Position numbers and translations under genes: made by a program. Under the pieces are notes generated by a model. The model did no database searches and was not told the DNA's origin. It saw nothing but the letters and a program-made list of their open reading frames with translations. A DNA stretch of 64,000 nt. Origin: JAJFUI01 sp039698035 (GTDB lineage Bacteria; Planctomycetota; Planctomycetia; Pirellulales; Thermoguttaceae). The stretch's first letter is position 1; the number at the start of each line of letters is the position of its first letter. Shown piece by piece: positions 34,101-40,851 of the stretch. The DNA is taken from assembly GCA_039698035.1 (NCBI GenBank), contig JBDKSW010000009.1, positions 62,001-126,000 of the forward strand, given 5' to 3'.

Positions 34101-35018
34101 CGCCACGACTGCCGCCAGGGCGTCGGCCAGCGAAGCGACCAACTGGCTCGATGTGGAGTCCGCCGAACCGGCGCTTGCCGCCGTCCAGCCGGTCGGCGCC
34201 AGGGTCGTGGCGTCCTTGCAGCCGAGGGCCGCCACCAGATAGGCTCGTTGCGATTGGGGGATCACCGGCGAACGATGAACCGCCAGGATTTCGTCGCGAA
34301 GGCCCGCGTCGATGCCTTCCAGGCTCTCGATAAACGAGTCGGCCCACTGAAAGCCGCCATACGATTGCCCGAGGAACCGGAGCCCGGCTTTCTCGAACGC
34401 GGGCGCCAGGTCGTCCAGGGGCGATTCCTTGCCGAACGCCCATCGGCCGTGGCCGCTGTGATGCAGACGCCAGAGCCAATACCAGTAGCACATGCGGTTA
34501 GGGACGATTGCCAGCACGAATTGTCGGCTCCGGCTGGCCATGCCGCGGAGAAAGGCCGCCTGCTGGTCGAGCGTGTAATGTTCCAGCACGCCCGCGTTGA
34601 AGACCAGGTCGAACTCCGGCTTGCCCTCGGCGAAAACGTCCTGACAGACGAAGTCGGCCGAAAGATGGTTTTCCTCGAAACTTCGGGCGGCGTAGCGCAG
34701 TGCCTCGCGGGAGAAGTCCATGAGCGTGACGCGGTGCTTCCCCTCGCGTGCGAGGATCAGGCTTTGCCATCCCCCGCCGCACCCGGCCTCGAGCACCGAG
34801 CCGCCGGCCGGGAGCAACTGGTCGATCTGGTCGGCCAATCCTTCGCAGAAAGCCAGCGTTGCCTCGTCGATCTCGGACGGCTTCAGGGACCCATAGAAAT
34901 CATCCCACTTGCGCCGCTCTTCATCGCGGAGTCGAGGGTCGACCGAGTTAGCGTCCTGGGCGGTCATCAGAATCACCGAGCGTCCGTGCCTGACAGTGCG
35001 CAAGCCATGAGTTTGCAT
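31188..35018 (-). CDS. Trifunctional methyltransferase - GT2 - GT4 protein
   Basis: A 1276-aa multidomain enzyme. Residues about 35-250: class I SAM methyltransferase (VLEAGCGGGWQS; FDLVFNAGVLEHYT). Residues about 270-345: Gln/Glu-rich likely coiled coil, followed by a basic linker. Residues about 445-660: GT2 domain (VVLPVYNHADYVRGAIESVL; VVNDGSTD; WTSADNRMGPDQL in the D-x-D region; DFDYWLRLG). Residues about 850-1220: GT4 domain (ADSFTQGGLEQVVLDL; NVGAIQPNKCQP; PSVCEGWSLALAEAVAAGLP). Predicted to extend and methyl-modify a surface glycan; such fusions couple capping to chain growth in some O-antigen systems, an analogy only. ATG 35018 is the longest start; ATG 34967 (MTAQDAN) is possible. 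First gene of the minus-strand glycan run. Confidence 0.88.
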   Translation of the reverse strand: MQTHGLRTVRHGRSVILMTAQDANSVDPRLRDEERRKWDDFYGSLKPSEIDEATLAFCEGLADQIDQLLPAGGSVLEAGCGGGWQSLILAREGKHRVTLMDFSREALRYAARSFEENHLSADFVCQDVFAEGKPEFDLVFNAGVLEHYTLDQQAAFLRGMASRSRQFVLAIVPNRMCYWYWLWRLHHSGHGRWAFGKESPLDDLAPAFEKAGLRFLGQSYGGFQWADSFIESLEGIDAGLRDEILAVHRSPVIPQSQRAYLVAALGCKDATTLAPTGWTAASAGSADSTSSQLVASLADALAAVVAADHRHRQVENSLTKSQKQVDAQQETLQRRADEMADLRGQLAAARDCIAGLETLKRSRAYRLCIGLQRARHRLLPQGSVREAVARLAWRGAKAVRRPKQSLRRVATGVVNRLPRKAQDSVRRLRATVRDWRLRRNCPPTSVGVPGLVSVVLPVYNHADYVRGAIESVLAQTYEDFELIVVNDGSTDGVEQVLSPYLDDPRVRVLTQPNQGLPKALSNGFEFARGEFWTWTSADNRMGPDQLQRQVAYLQSHGEAAMVYADYVVMDSAGKPLDDPTFRPQNRRSPNDPEIHLPEGRGFGQSCDNFIGPCFLYRGWIGRLLGEYDPIQGIEDFDYWLRLGLVGRIDHLDSDQPLYEYRVHENTLSARAAELKIQENAQQLMAYHRRRREFFARPWTIHADAATQAWLGRIHVGPHRVVAWNGEPIRNEAAEKHLLLVHAESLARAADGQRESGPSDAPAKTDRVVTAAWFPGRGDTAERYRAEMPAGADVCFAENELTVSRLSLLTPDVFLAARGRAMLDLAIQWGNHRLYYRTTRPADQRVRTLPRVVRRQGNRPHVLLQADSFTQGGLEQVVLDLAESLRDDDFDVSLLVLGRQGQDADRMRQAGVPVLDLPAENREEHYGRLLAERGINLVSAHYSLFGASIAAARRIPFVQTIHNMYFVLPPEMAAAYRANDPATSAYVCVSQLAAHCAETVLGLPISKMTLAPNGIDLDRLDAAAEGDARQSLRRELGFSDDDFVFLNVGAIQPNKCQPMLAYAMADVVRSQPKAKLAMVGRAVTEDYLDQLRRVITRHGLEKSAIVVGHRTDVLRFYWAADAFVLPSVCEGWSLALAEAVAAGLPAIASHVGSAPDLLPRVGGRLIDPPVNGLAGVDFSRLDLEDANNHASVAQLSAAMKDFCRQRPQRTMREDLRQAFDRRRAYRPYGELFLWLLQGGHPAAGRTWTAARMGSSPSEHSNKLAGVNCQTEPNKAVA

Positions 35019-35202
35019 GATCTTACTTCACCGGCCGCGCGCGACACAAGAACAGAATTGGGAATTTCGGGGTTGCCACGACGCAAACCGAGGGTTTATA
35101 CTCCCGCGCCCTCGCGGTAGAGTTGTCGCCCCCGGCCATTGAGGCGGCACGCGGCCTCGAACACCCACCGTGAGCTCTGAAATCACTGCGGCCGACCGGT
35201 TT

Positions 35203-35210
35203 AAGGAGGA
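35203..35210 (+). promoter_or_regulatory. Strong Shine-Dalgarno of the parvulin gene
   Basis: AAGGAGGA, six bases before ATG 35217, the strongest ribosome site noticed in the window; high expression is implied. Confidence 0.8.
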
Positions 35211-35216
35211 ACCGAC

Positions 35217-37205
35217 ATGACCCGGAAGACGGTTCAACTATTCTTGGCGAGCGTTGTGCTCGTGATCTGCTGTGTGGCGATTCGCCACTACTGGAGCGCG
35301 GCGTCAGCCAACGCGGATCCGGTCGATCGGGACTCGATCATTGCCCCGGTGGACGAATCGCCTGCCCCGGCGTCGCGCGACCGATCGCTGGCCCGTCGTT
35401 CGACCAGCCCAAAGTCGCCTGCGAGCGACAATGCCGATACGCCGCGCCGACCGAACAGCGAGGCCGGGTCGCACGGGACGTCGGTCCCGCCGATTGTCGC
35501 AACGGTCAACACCGAACGGATCACCCGCGAGGACCTCACCCAGCAGTGCCTGCGGCACTACGGCAACGAAGTCCTCGAAAGCATGGTCAACAAGCAGTTG
35601 ATCGTTGGGGAGTGCCAACGCCAGGGCATCACGGTGACCTCTGCCGAGGTCAACGCCGAGATCGAGCGGATGTCGAAGCGGTTCAATATTCCGAAAGATC
35701 AGTGGCTGAAGATGCTCAAGGACGAGCGGAACGTCACGCCTACGCAGTATGCCAATGACATCATTTGGCCGACGCTCGCTCTCCGCAAACTGGCCGGCAA
35801 CCGACTGACCATTGCCAACGAGGAATTGCAGCGAGAATTCGAGACCCAGTACGGCCCGATGGTCCGCGTCCGTCTCATTGCGGTCGGCACCGCGGAAAAG
35901 GCGAAGAAGCTGCGAGCCGAGGCCGTGGCTCACGCCAGCGATCCGGCCCATTTTGGCAACCTGGCCAAGACCTACTCCGAGGACTCCGCCAGCGCCAGCG
36001 TGAAGGGTGTCATCAATCCGATCCGGATGCACGGCAGCTACAAGGAGATCGAGGACGCCGTCTTCACGATGAACGACGGCGATATTTCGCCCGTGCTCTT
36101 CGTCGGGGGACAACACGTGATCCTGAAACGCGAAGGCCTGATTCCGGCCCAGAAAGTCACACTCGAAAAGGTCGGGCCGCGGCTGGAAGAAATCATCCGT
36201 GACCGAAAAATGCACGGCGTGGCGAAGGACATCTTTGAGCGGCTTCAGGAAAAGGCGAAGGGGCAGATCCAGTGGGTCTGGAACGATCCGGCCAAGCGGC
36301 GACAAACGCCCGGCGTGGCCGCCGTCGTCTGCGGCACGCCCATCACGCTTCGCGAACTGGGCGACGAGTGCCTCGGCCGGCATGGCCAACCAACCTTGGA
36401 GGCCCTGATTAGCCGGAAGATTCTGAGCCAGGCTTGCCGTCGCCAGAACATCACCGTCAGCGACGCCGAGATCGACGCCGAGATCGCACAGGCCGCGGCC
36501 GATGGGCTGCGTCCGAAGGCCGATGGCTCGCCGGACGTCGCTGGTTGGCTCGACATGATCACCAAGAAGCGGCACATTTCGCTGGACGTTTACCGCAACG
36601 ATATCGTGTGGCCGATGGCTGCCATGAAGAAGCTGGTCCACGGCAAGGTCGATGTGACCAAGGAGGACCTCCGCAACGGCTTCGAGGCCAACTACGGCGC
36701 TCGCGTCCGCTGCCTGGCTATCGTCCTGGACAACCAGCGTCGGGCCCAGCAGGTCTTTGAGCTGGCGCGAAAGAACAACAGCACCGAGTCGTTCGGCGAT
36801 CTGGCTTCGCAATATTCGGTCGAGCCTGGCAGCCAGGCGCTGCGCGGCGAAATTCCGCCCATCAAGAAACACGGCGGCCAGCCGCGGCTCGAAGAGGAGG
36901 CGTTTGCCCTGAAACCGGGTGACATCTCCGGCATCATTCAGCTCGGCGACAAGTTCGTCATCCTGCGATGCGAAGGCTTCACAGATCCGGTCGTCAAGAA
37001 TTTCGCCGACGTTCGCGACGAGATTTACCGCGACATCTTCGAGAAGAAGCAACGGCTGGCAATGGCCAATGTCTTCGACCACTTGCAGGAGACGGCGGCC
37101 GTCGACAACTACCTGACCGGCACGAGCCGTTCTCCGAAGGCGTCTGCGAAGAAGTCGGCCGCCTCGCGGGGCGCCGCCCCGATCCGGCAAGTTCCGGGCG
37201 TTTGA
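35217..37205 (+). CDS. Exported protein with two parvulin-type (PpiC/SurA-like) units
   Basis: A 662-aa envelope protein with a signal anchor (about residues 7-24) and a Pro/Ser-rich linker to about 85. Two homologous halves follow, each with a SurA-like N-terminal segment (LTQQCLRHYGNEVLESMVNKQLI; LGDECLGRHGQPTLEALISRKIL), a helical YANDIIWPTLALRKL / YRNDIVWPMAAMKKL block, and a parvulin-like domain (FGNLAKTYSEDSAS; FGDLASQYSVEPGS, each followed by I-N-P/I-P-P-I). This points to a periplasmic peptidyl-prolyl isomerase/chaperone for exported proteins. It diverges from the glycan run and ends 51 bases before a terminator that serves the opposite gene. Confidence 0.85.
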   Translation: MTRKTVQLFLASVVLVICCVAIRHYWSAASANADPVDRDSIIAPVDESPAPASRDRSLARRSTSPKSPASDNADTPRRPNSEAGSHGTSVPPIVATVNTERITREDLTQQCLRHYGNEVLESMVNKQLIVGECQRQGITVTSAEVNAEIERMSKRFNIPKDQWLKMLKDERNVTPTQYANDIIWPTLALRKLAGNRLTIANEELQREFETQYGPMVRVRLIAVGTAEKAKKLRAEAVAHASDPAHFGNLAKTYSEDSASASVKGVINPIRMHGSYKEIEDAVFTMNDGDISPVLFVGGQHVILKREGLIPAQKVTLEKVGPRLEEIIRDRKMHGVAKDIFERLQEKAKGQIQWVWNDPAKRRQTPGVAAVVCGTPITLRELGDECLGRHGQPTLEALISRKILSQACRRQNITVSDAEIDAEIAQAAADGLRPKADGSPDVAGWLDMITKKRHISLDVYRNDIVWPMAAMKKLVHGKVDVTKEDLRNGFEANYGARVRCLAIVLDNQRRAQQVFELARKNNSTESFGDLASQYSVEPGSQALRGEIPPIKKHGGQPRLEEEAFALKPGDISGIIQLGDKFVILRCEGFTDPVVKNFADVRDEIYRDIFEKKQRLAMANVFDHLQETAAVDNYLTGTSRSPKASAKKSAASRGAAPIRQVPGV

Positions 37206-37255
37206 GCGACGCTCGTTGCGCCCCATGGCTCGACGCTCGGCGCGATGTCGCCCTG

Positions 37256-37298
37256 AAAAAAACACAAGAAGCCCCGGGGCCTGGACCCCGTGGGCTTC
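37256..37298 (-). terminator. Terminator of the Cys-rich lipoprotein gene
   Basis: GAAGCCC + CGGGG (37268-37279) pairs with CCCCG + GGGCTTC (37286-37298) with a single bulged T. On the minus strand TTGTG and seven T (A tract 37256-37262) follow. It may also stop transcription of the parvulin gene from the other side. Confidence 0.85.
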
Positions 37299-37331
37299 TG
37301 TCGTGCAGGGAAAGTTAATCCGGCCGCGCGG

Positions 37332-38048
37332 CTATTGCTGCTGTCGATACGGCTTGGCCGCCTTGTGCGGTTGAGCGGACGTGGGATTCACGATGCGATC
37401 GCTGATCACTTGCTCGTCCGAGGACGACATGCGCCCCGTGCTCTGGCCATCTGAATATTGATTGTTCGAGTAGTGGGCGTTGCCGTTGCCGCCGCCGTTG
37501 CAGTGGCGACATCCACCGCCGTTGCCCGAACTGACGGTGCCGCTGCTGGTCATCGAACTGCCGCCGCCCGTGTAGTTCCCATGGGAATCGCACGGATCCC
37601 AGCAATCCGGGGGATCTGAGTAGAAGTCGCCCCAGTAACGCTCGCCGCAACCGCAACCGCCGTACCAGCCGCAGGGCGTGAACAGGGCGAACAGGCAGCT
37701 CAGCGGACCGCGGTGCCACGGACGACCATAGCAGCTATCGCCGCACGGATCCGTGCAGGAATCGCCGCAATCGCCGAACGAGCTGCAAGAGTCGCACGTG
37801 CCGCAGCTTCGGTAGCGCGTTCGACACACGGCACCACAGCTATCGCCGCCGCAGTCGCCGCAGACGGCGGCACGCCGAGCCACGCCGTATCTCGGTCCGC
37901 CGCAGGTGTTGCATTCGTCACTGCCACAGCCGCCGCAATCGCCGCGCATCATGCACGGGCGATAGCAGAAAATTCCCGGGAAAACGCCGCAGCCGGTAGT
38001 GGTCATGAAGGCGCCAGCCAACAGACCGAAATAGATGACCCGTTTCAC
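37332..38048 (-). CDS. Cysteine-rich lipoprotein
   Basis: A 238-aa protein with signal sequence and lipobox MTTTGC (Cys20). It contains 26 cysteines, mostly as C-x-x-C and CGDSC-type clusters between residues 20 and 175, with Gly, Asp, Ser and Tyr, and a Ser/Gly/Asn-rich tail. No known domain. The many Cys pairs suggest disulfide cross-linking in the envelope or metal binding. Planctomycetes have Cys-rich cell-wall proteins, but I cannot identify this as one of them. Start is GTG 38048, with GGGGAAG upstream. A terminator lies 30 bases downstream. Confidence 0.7.
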   Translation of the reverse strand: MKRVIYFGLLAGAFMTTTGCGVFPGIFCYRPCMMRGDCGGCGSDECNTCGGPRYGVARRAAVCGDCGGDSCGAVCRTRYRSCGTCDSCSSFGDCGDSCTDPCGDSCYGRPWHRGPLSCLFALFTPCGWYGGCGCGERYWGDFYSDPPDCWDPCDSHGNYTGGGSSMTSSGTVSSGNGGGCRHCNGGGNGNAHYSNNQYSDGQSTGRMSSSDEQVISDRIVNPTSAQPHKAAKPYRQQQ

Positions 38049-38077
38049 GATATTCTTCCCCTGCTGTTAGATGAAGG

Positions 38078-38098
38078 AACAGACCTTCAACAGACCTT
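38078..38098. repeat. Tandem 10-base direct repeat upstream of the Cys-rich lipoprotein
   Basis: AACAGACCTT occurs at 38078-38087 and 38089-38098 (period 11), 30-50 bases upstream of the GTG start. Position and helical spacing suit a regulator site; function is inferred only. Confidence 0.4.
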
Positions 38099-38665
38099 AT
38101 CGGCCTGATATCCGGAAGAATCGAGAAAATCACCGCAACCGACAGGGTTCTGTCTGGTGTCGTGGCTACCGTAGATTGCCCAGGCTCTCGCCGCTTGGTT
38201 GCTCAGGGCAGGTCTTGCCCAGAGGTGGCCGGTGCCATGCGGGCGATACTCGGGAAAGCGGGCCTCCGGCAAGCGGGGGCGTGGCGCCCAACACCAGCGA
38301 TGCTGCTATCCCGACCGCAGAAAATCGGTGGAACGATGCAGTTTGCGATGCGATCCATTCAGGACGATGGAACGCTGCCACTCTCGGGCGTTGTCTGGAC
38401 GGACCGCGATAGACATCTCTGCTCGTGGCGGCGGGAGGGGCCGACGCCGGCACGTTCCGAGAGACGCCCCGCCAGAACGGTCCGGGCTGCCCGCAAACCG
38501 GGCGGATTGGTCCGTCTTGGGGGGCCTTCTCCGAGGTTTCGCCGTGGCAGACAACGGAAATTTACTTGCGAAGCCGCCCCCAATCGGATACGTTATACGC
38601 CCTGATTGGCGACCGGAACACATTGTTTACGCGGATTCCTTCTACCATATTCTGGAGTCACTTTG
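38099..38665. other. Intergenic between the Cys-rich lipoprotein and pdaD
   Basis: About 570 bases in which several overlapping open frames exist in conflicting phases without ribosome sites or recognisable domains. I call no gene. The promoters of both divergent neighbours should lie here. Confidence 0.4.
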
Positions 38666-39220
38666 ATGGGCGAACCGTTCGTACCGAAGGAGGTCTTTTT
38701 CACCAACGGCGTCGGCAAGCATCGAACGAAGCTGCAGAGCTTTGAGTTGGCTCTCCGCGACGCTGGCATCGAGGTGTTCAACCTCGTTCGCGTGTCGAGC
38801 ATTTTCCCGCCGCACTGCAAGGTCGTTTCGAAAAATCGCGGGCTCAAAAATCTGCAAGCCGGTCAGATTGTTCACGTCGTCCTGGCCGAGACCTCGACCA
38901 ACGAGCCGTCACGCATGGTCGGCGCGGCCGTCGGACTGGCCGTGCCAGCCAAGGGCGAGCAGTACGGCTACATCTCGGAACACCACGACTACGGGACCAC
39001 CGAACCCAAAATGCGCGACCTGGTCGAGGACATGGCCGCCACGATGCTGGCCACCACGCTCGGCATCGAGTTCGATCCCGAGACCGCCTACGACCAGCGG
39101 AAAGAGATCTACCACATGTCGGGCAAGATCATCAACACCCGCGCTTGCGTGCAAACGGCCGAGGGCGACAAGGACGGTCTTTGGACGACGGTCGTGGCCG
39201 CCGCCGTGTTCATCCACTAG
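38666..39220 (+). CDS. pdaD: Pyruvoyl-dependent arginine decarboxylase
   Basis: A 184-aa proenzyme converting arginine to agmatine, the entry to polyamines. It matches the archaeal-type family: FFTNGVGKHRTKLQSFELAL, then VRVSSIFPPHCK, which contains the Ser-Ser (residues 44-45) where the chain self-cleaves and creates the pyruvoyl group, then GAAVGLAVP, YGYISEHHDYG and a C-terminal KDGLWTTVVAAAVFI. ATG 38666 has GGAG about ten bases upstream and matches the family start; the frame runs 20 codons further. A hairpin follows 34 bases after the stop. It consumes the amino acid made by argBDF and stored in cyanophycin 17 kb away. Confidence 0.9.
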   Translation: MGEPFVPKEVFFTNGVGKHRTKLQSFELALRDAGIEVFNLVRVSSIFPPHCKVVSKNRGLKNLQAGQIVHVVLAETSTNEPSRMVGAAVGLAVPAKGEQYGYISEHHDYGTTEPKMRDLVEDMAATMLATTLGIEFDPETAYDQRKEIYHMSGKIINTRACVQTAEGDKDGLWTTVVAAAVFIH

Positions 39221-39254
39221 TCGGCAGTGCGACGATTGGTTCAAGAAACGAACC

Positions 39255-39288
39255 GCCCGCGGGCCGTCTCATCGCACGGCCCACGGGC
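39255..39288 (+). terminator. Hairpin terminator downstream of pdaD
   Basis: A 13-bp stem with one mismatch (39255-39267 with 39276-39288) and an 8-base loop. Only two T follow, so it is a weak intrinsic terminator by sequence. Confidence 0.5.
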
Positions 39289-39386
39289 TTCACGGAAAAT
39301 GCTGCCGCAGGACTCGCTCCGTCGTGACGCGGACAGGGAGGCTCGGATTGGTACGCCACGGCGTGCGCCGAGCCCTGCGGCCGAGG

Positions 39387-39677
39387 TCACCTCGGGTTGG
39401 GGTGACCGTTCCCAGGCCGGCCCAGTGTAGAATCCTCCTCTGAAGACGGCGACCGTGGGACGCGTGTTCGGAATAGCTCGCCCTGCTCGAAGTTGCTTGC
39501 GATACCGCGCGCGGCCGGTGACGCCGTATGCAACCAGCGGGCGACCAGCCGGCGGAGTTGGCTGTCCATCCGACGGCCAAAATGGAGGTACGCCCGCAAT
39601 TCGATCCGCACTGGGCTGTCCCAGTAGTTGCGGCCGATCAGCACGCCATCCGCAGCATTGATTTTTTTGTCGCTCAT
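39387..39677 (-). CDS. Small hypothetical protein
   Basis: A 96-aa protein with no signal peptide or membrane segment. The first 60 residues look ordered: MSDKKINAADGVLIGRNYWD, then a basic helix FGRRMDSQLRRLVARWLH. The rest is polar and Pro/Ser-rich. Support for coding is the strong GGAGG about eight bases before ATG 39677. No family recognised. It sits alone on the minus strand between pdaD and a long gene-free stretch. Confidence 0.5.
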   Translation of the reverse strand: MSDKKINAADGVLIGRNYWDSPVRIELRAYLHFGRRMDSQLRRLVARWLHTASPAARGIASNFEQGELFRTRVPRSPSSEEDSTLGRPGNGHPNPR

Positions 39678-40526
39678 GGCAGCGTCCTCCAGCCCTCACT
39701 TCCTACTACGGAGTTCGCGGCACGCCGGTTCAGTCGAATGCCGAGGTGCGCCGGTCTCCTGGGATGCGACGCCGCGACACTCTCCGCCGAAACCCTGCGA
39801 GAACGTGCCAGGTGCGTTGCTTCGCGCAAGCGTTCGGCATTGAGCGGGGTGATCCTGGAAAGGCATCGCGGCAACACGTGCGGGCGGAACCCCCTTGCGA
39901 CGTTCAACAGGCCCAGCTTTCAAGGATTCCGTGAAATTGGCGGTTCAGAATTTTGTGTCCTGCCACCGACCATCGCAAGAGGGGGTGGACGACCCGCATC
40001 GCTCTGGCGGGGTCTCCGGGTCGCTCTTGTCTATCTTCCGGCGTCTTCCTACAATCCGCCGTGGCCAGTCAAGCTGGGGTAGCCGACGACCGTGGGCAAT
40101 CCGTCTCGAACCCTTTCGCCCGAAGGACTCGGAAACCGGCGAACCGCTGTCGCTCAGGAACCGTAGGAAGGTCTAGTGTGACTCATCGCGGATCTCGTGG
40201 AAGTCCGCTTGGTGGTTGGTCGTCGGCCGTGCATAATAGGCATATTCGCCAGCACCCCGATGGCGAGCAGAACTCATGGAGGAGATGCGACCGACATGGC
40301 CGTTGCAGTCGAGCGACTGCGGGGCCGTTCTGGTCGGCGGAATGTTGACGCAAGGCATCCGCCGATTCCGCTTCGCATCATTAGGCAAGAAAACACGCCG
40401 CTACAGGCGTTACAGAACTTTGGAGGAGCCGTTTTCACTACAAGCCTGCGCCCGATGAAGTGCCTTAATGCGTCGGTTGGTCGCGGCCGATGAAACGACT
40501 GTCCAACTTGTCTTGGAGAAGAAGCA
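39678..40526. other. Long intergenic region upstream of flgM
   Basis: Some 850 bases with only short frames in conflicting phases and no recognisable protein, tRNA, SRP RNA or RNase P motif. The flgM promoter must be here, but I found no convincing sigma28 or sigma70 site. It could hide a decayed gene or a small RNA. Confidence 0.35.
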
Positions 40527-40805
40527 ATGCACATTTATGGTCCCAGTCAGATGCACGGTTCTCAGCCCATCGGCGGCCCGCACGGTGTTCGGCCCAACCA
40601 GCCGATGGCTCGGCCCGCGGCGCCGCAAATTGCCGACGAAGTCGACATCTCCGATGCGGCTCGATTGGTCGAGCAGGTGCAGCAGATGCCCGATATCCGT
40701 GAGGATCGCGTGGCCGCCGTTCGTCAGCAGATTGCCGCAGGCACCTACGAGACGGGCGACAAGCTGAACATCGCCCTCGAACGATTGCTCGACGAGATTG
40801 GCTAA
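40527..40805 (+). CDS. flgM: Anti-sigma28 factor FlgM
   Basis: A 92-aa protein. The first 35 residues are disordered, rich in Gly/Pro/His/Gln (MHIYGPSQMHGSQPIGGPHG). The C-terminal half is the FlgM domain: DEVDISDAARLVEQVQQMPDI, RVAAVRQQIAAGTYETGDKLNIALERLLDEI. FlgM binds sigma28 (FliA) and is exported when the flagellar hook is complete, so the organism probably has a flagellated stage. GGAG lies 8-10 bases before the ATG. It stands alone, away from other flagellar genes, and converges on purB. Confidence 0.85.
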   Translation: MHIYGPSQMHGSQPIGGPHGVRPNQPMARPAAPQIADEVDISDAARLVEQVQQMPDIREDRVAAVRQQIAAGTYETGDKLNIALERLLDEIG

Positions 40806-40818
40806 CCGAGGCTGGGCT

Positions 40819-40846
40819 GCGCCTGACGCTGACGCGCGCCAGGCGC
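40819..40846. terminator. Hairpin between convergent flgM and purB
   Basis: GCGCCTG (40819-40825) pairs with CAGGCGC (40840-40846). There is no T tract on either side; it lies midway between the two stop codons, so a bidirectional stop is plausible. Confidence 0.35.
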
Positions 40847-40851
40847 CGAGG

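Noticed and set aside
32763..35120. A 785-codon plus-strand frame opposite the methyltransferase-glycosyltransferase gene
   Set aside because: Antisense shadow; the minus strand shows motifs of three known families.
35304..37265. A 653-codon minus-strand frame opposite the parvulin gene
   Set aside because: The plus strand has the strong ribosome site, signal anchor and repeated parvulin units; the antisense frame has none.
40480..40495. GCCGATGA resembling a sigma28 -10 element upstream of flgM
   Set aside because: No acceptable -35 element lies at the required distance.
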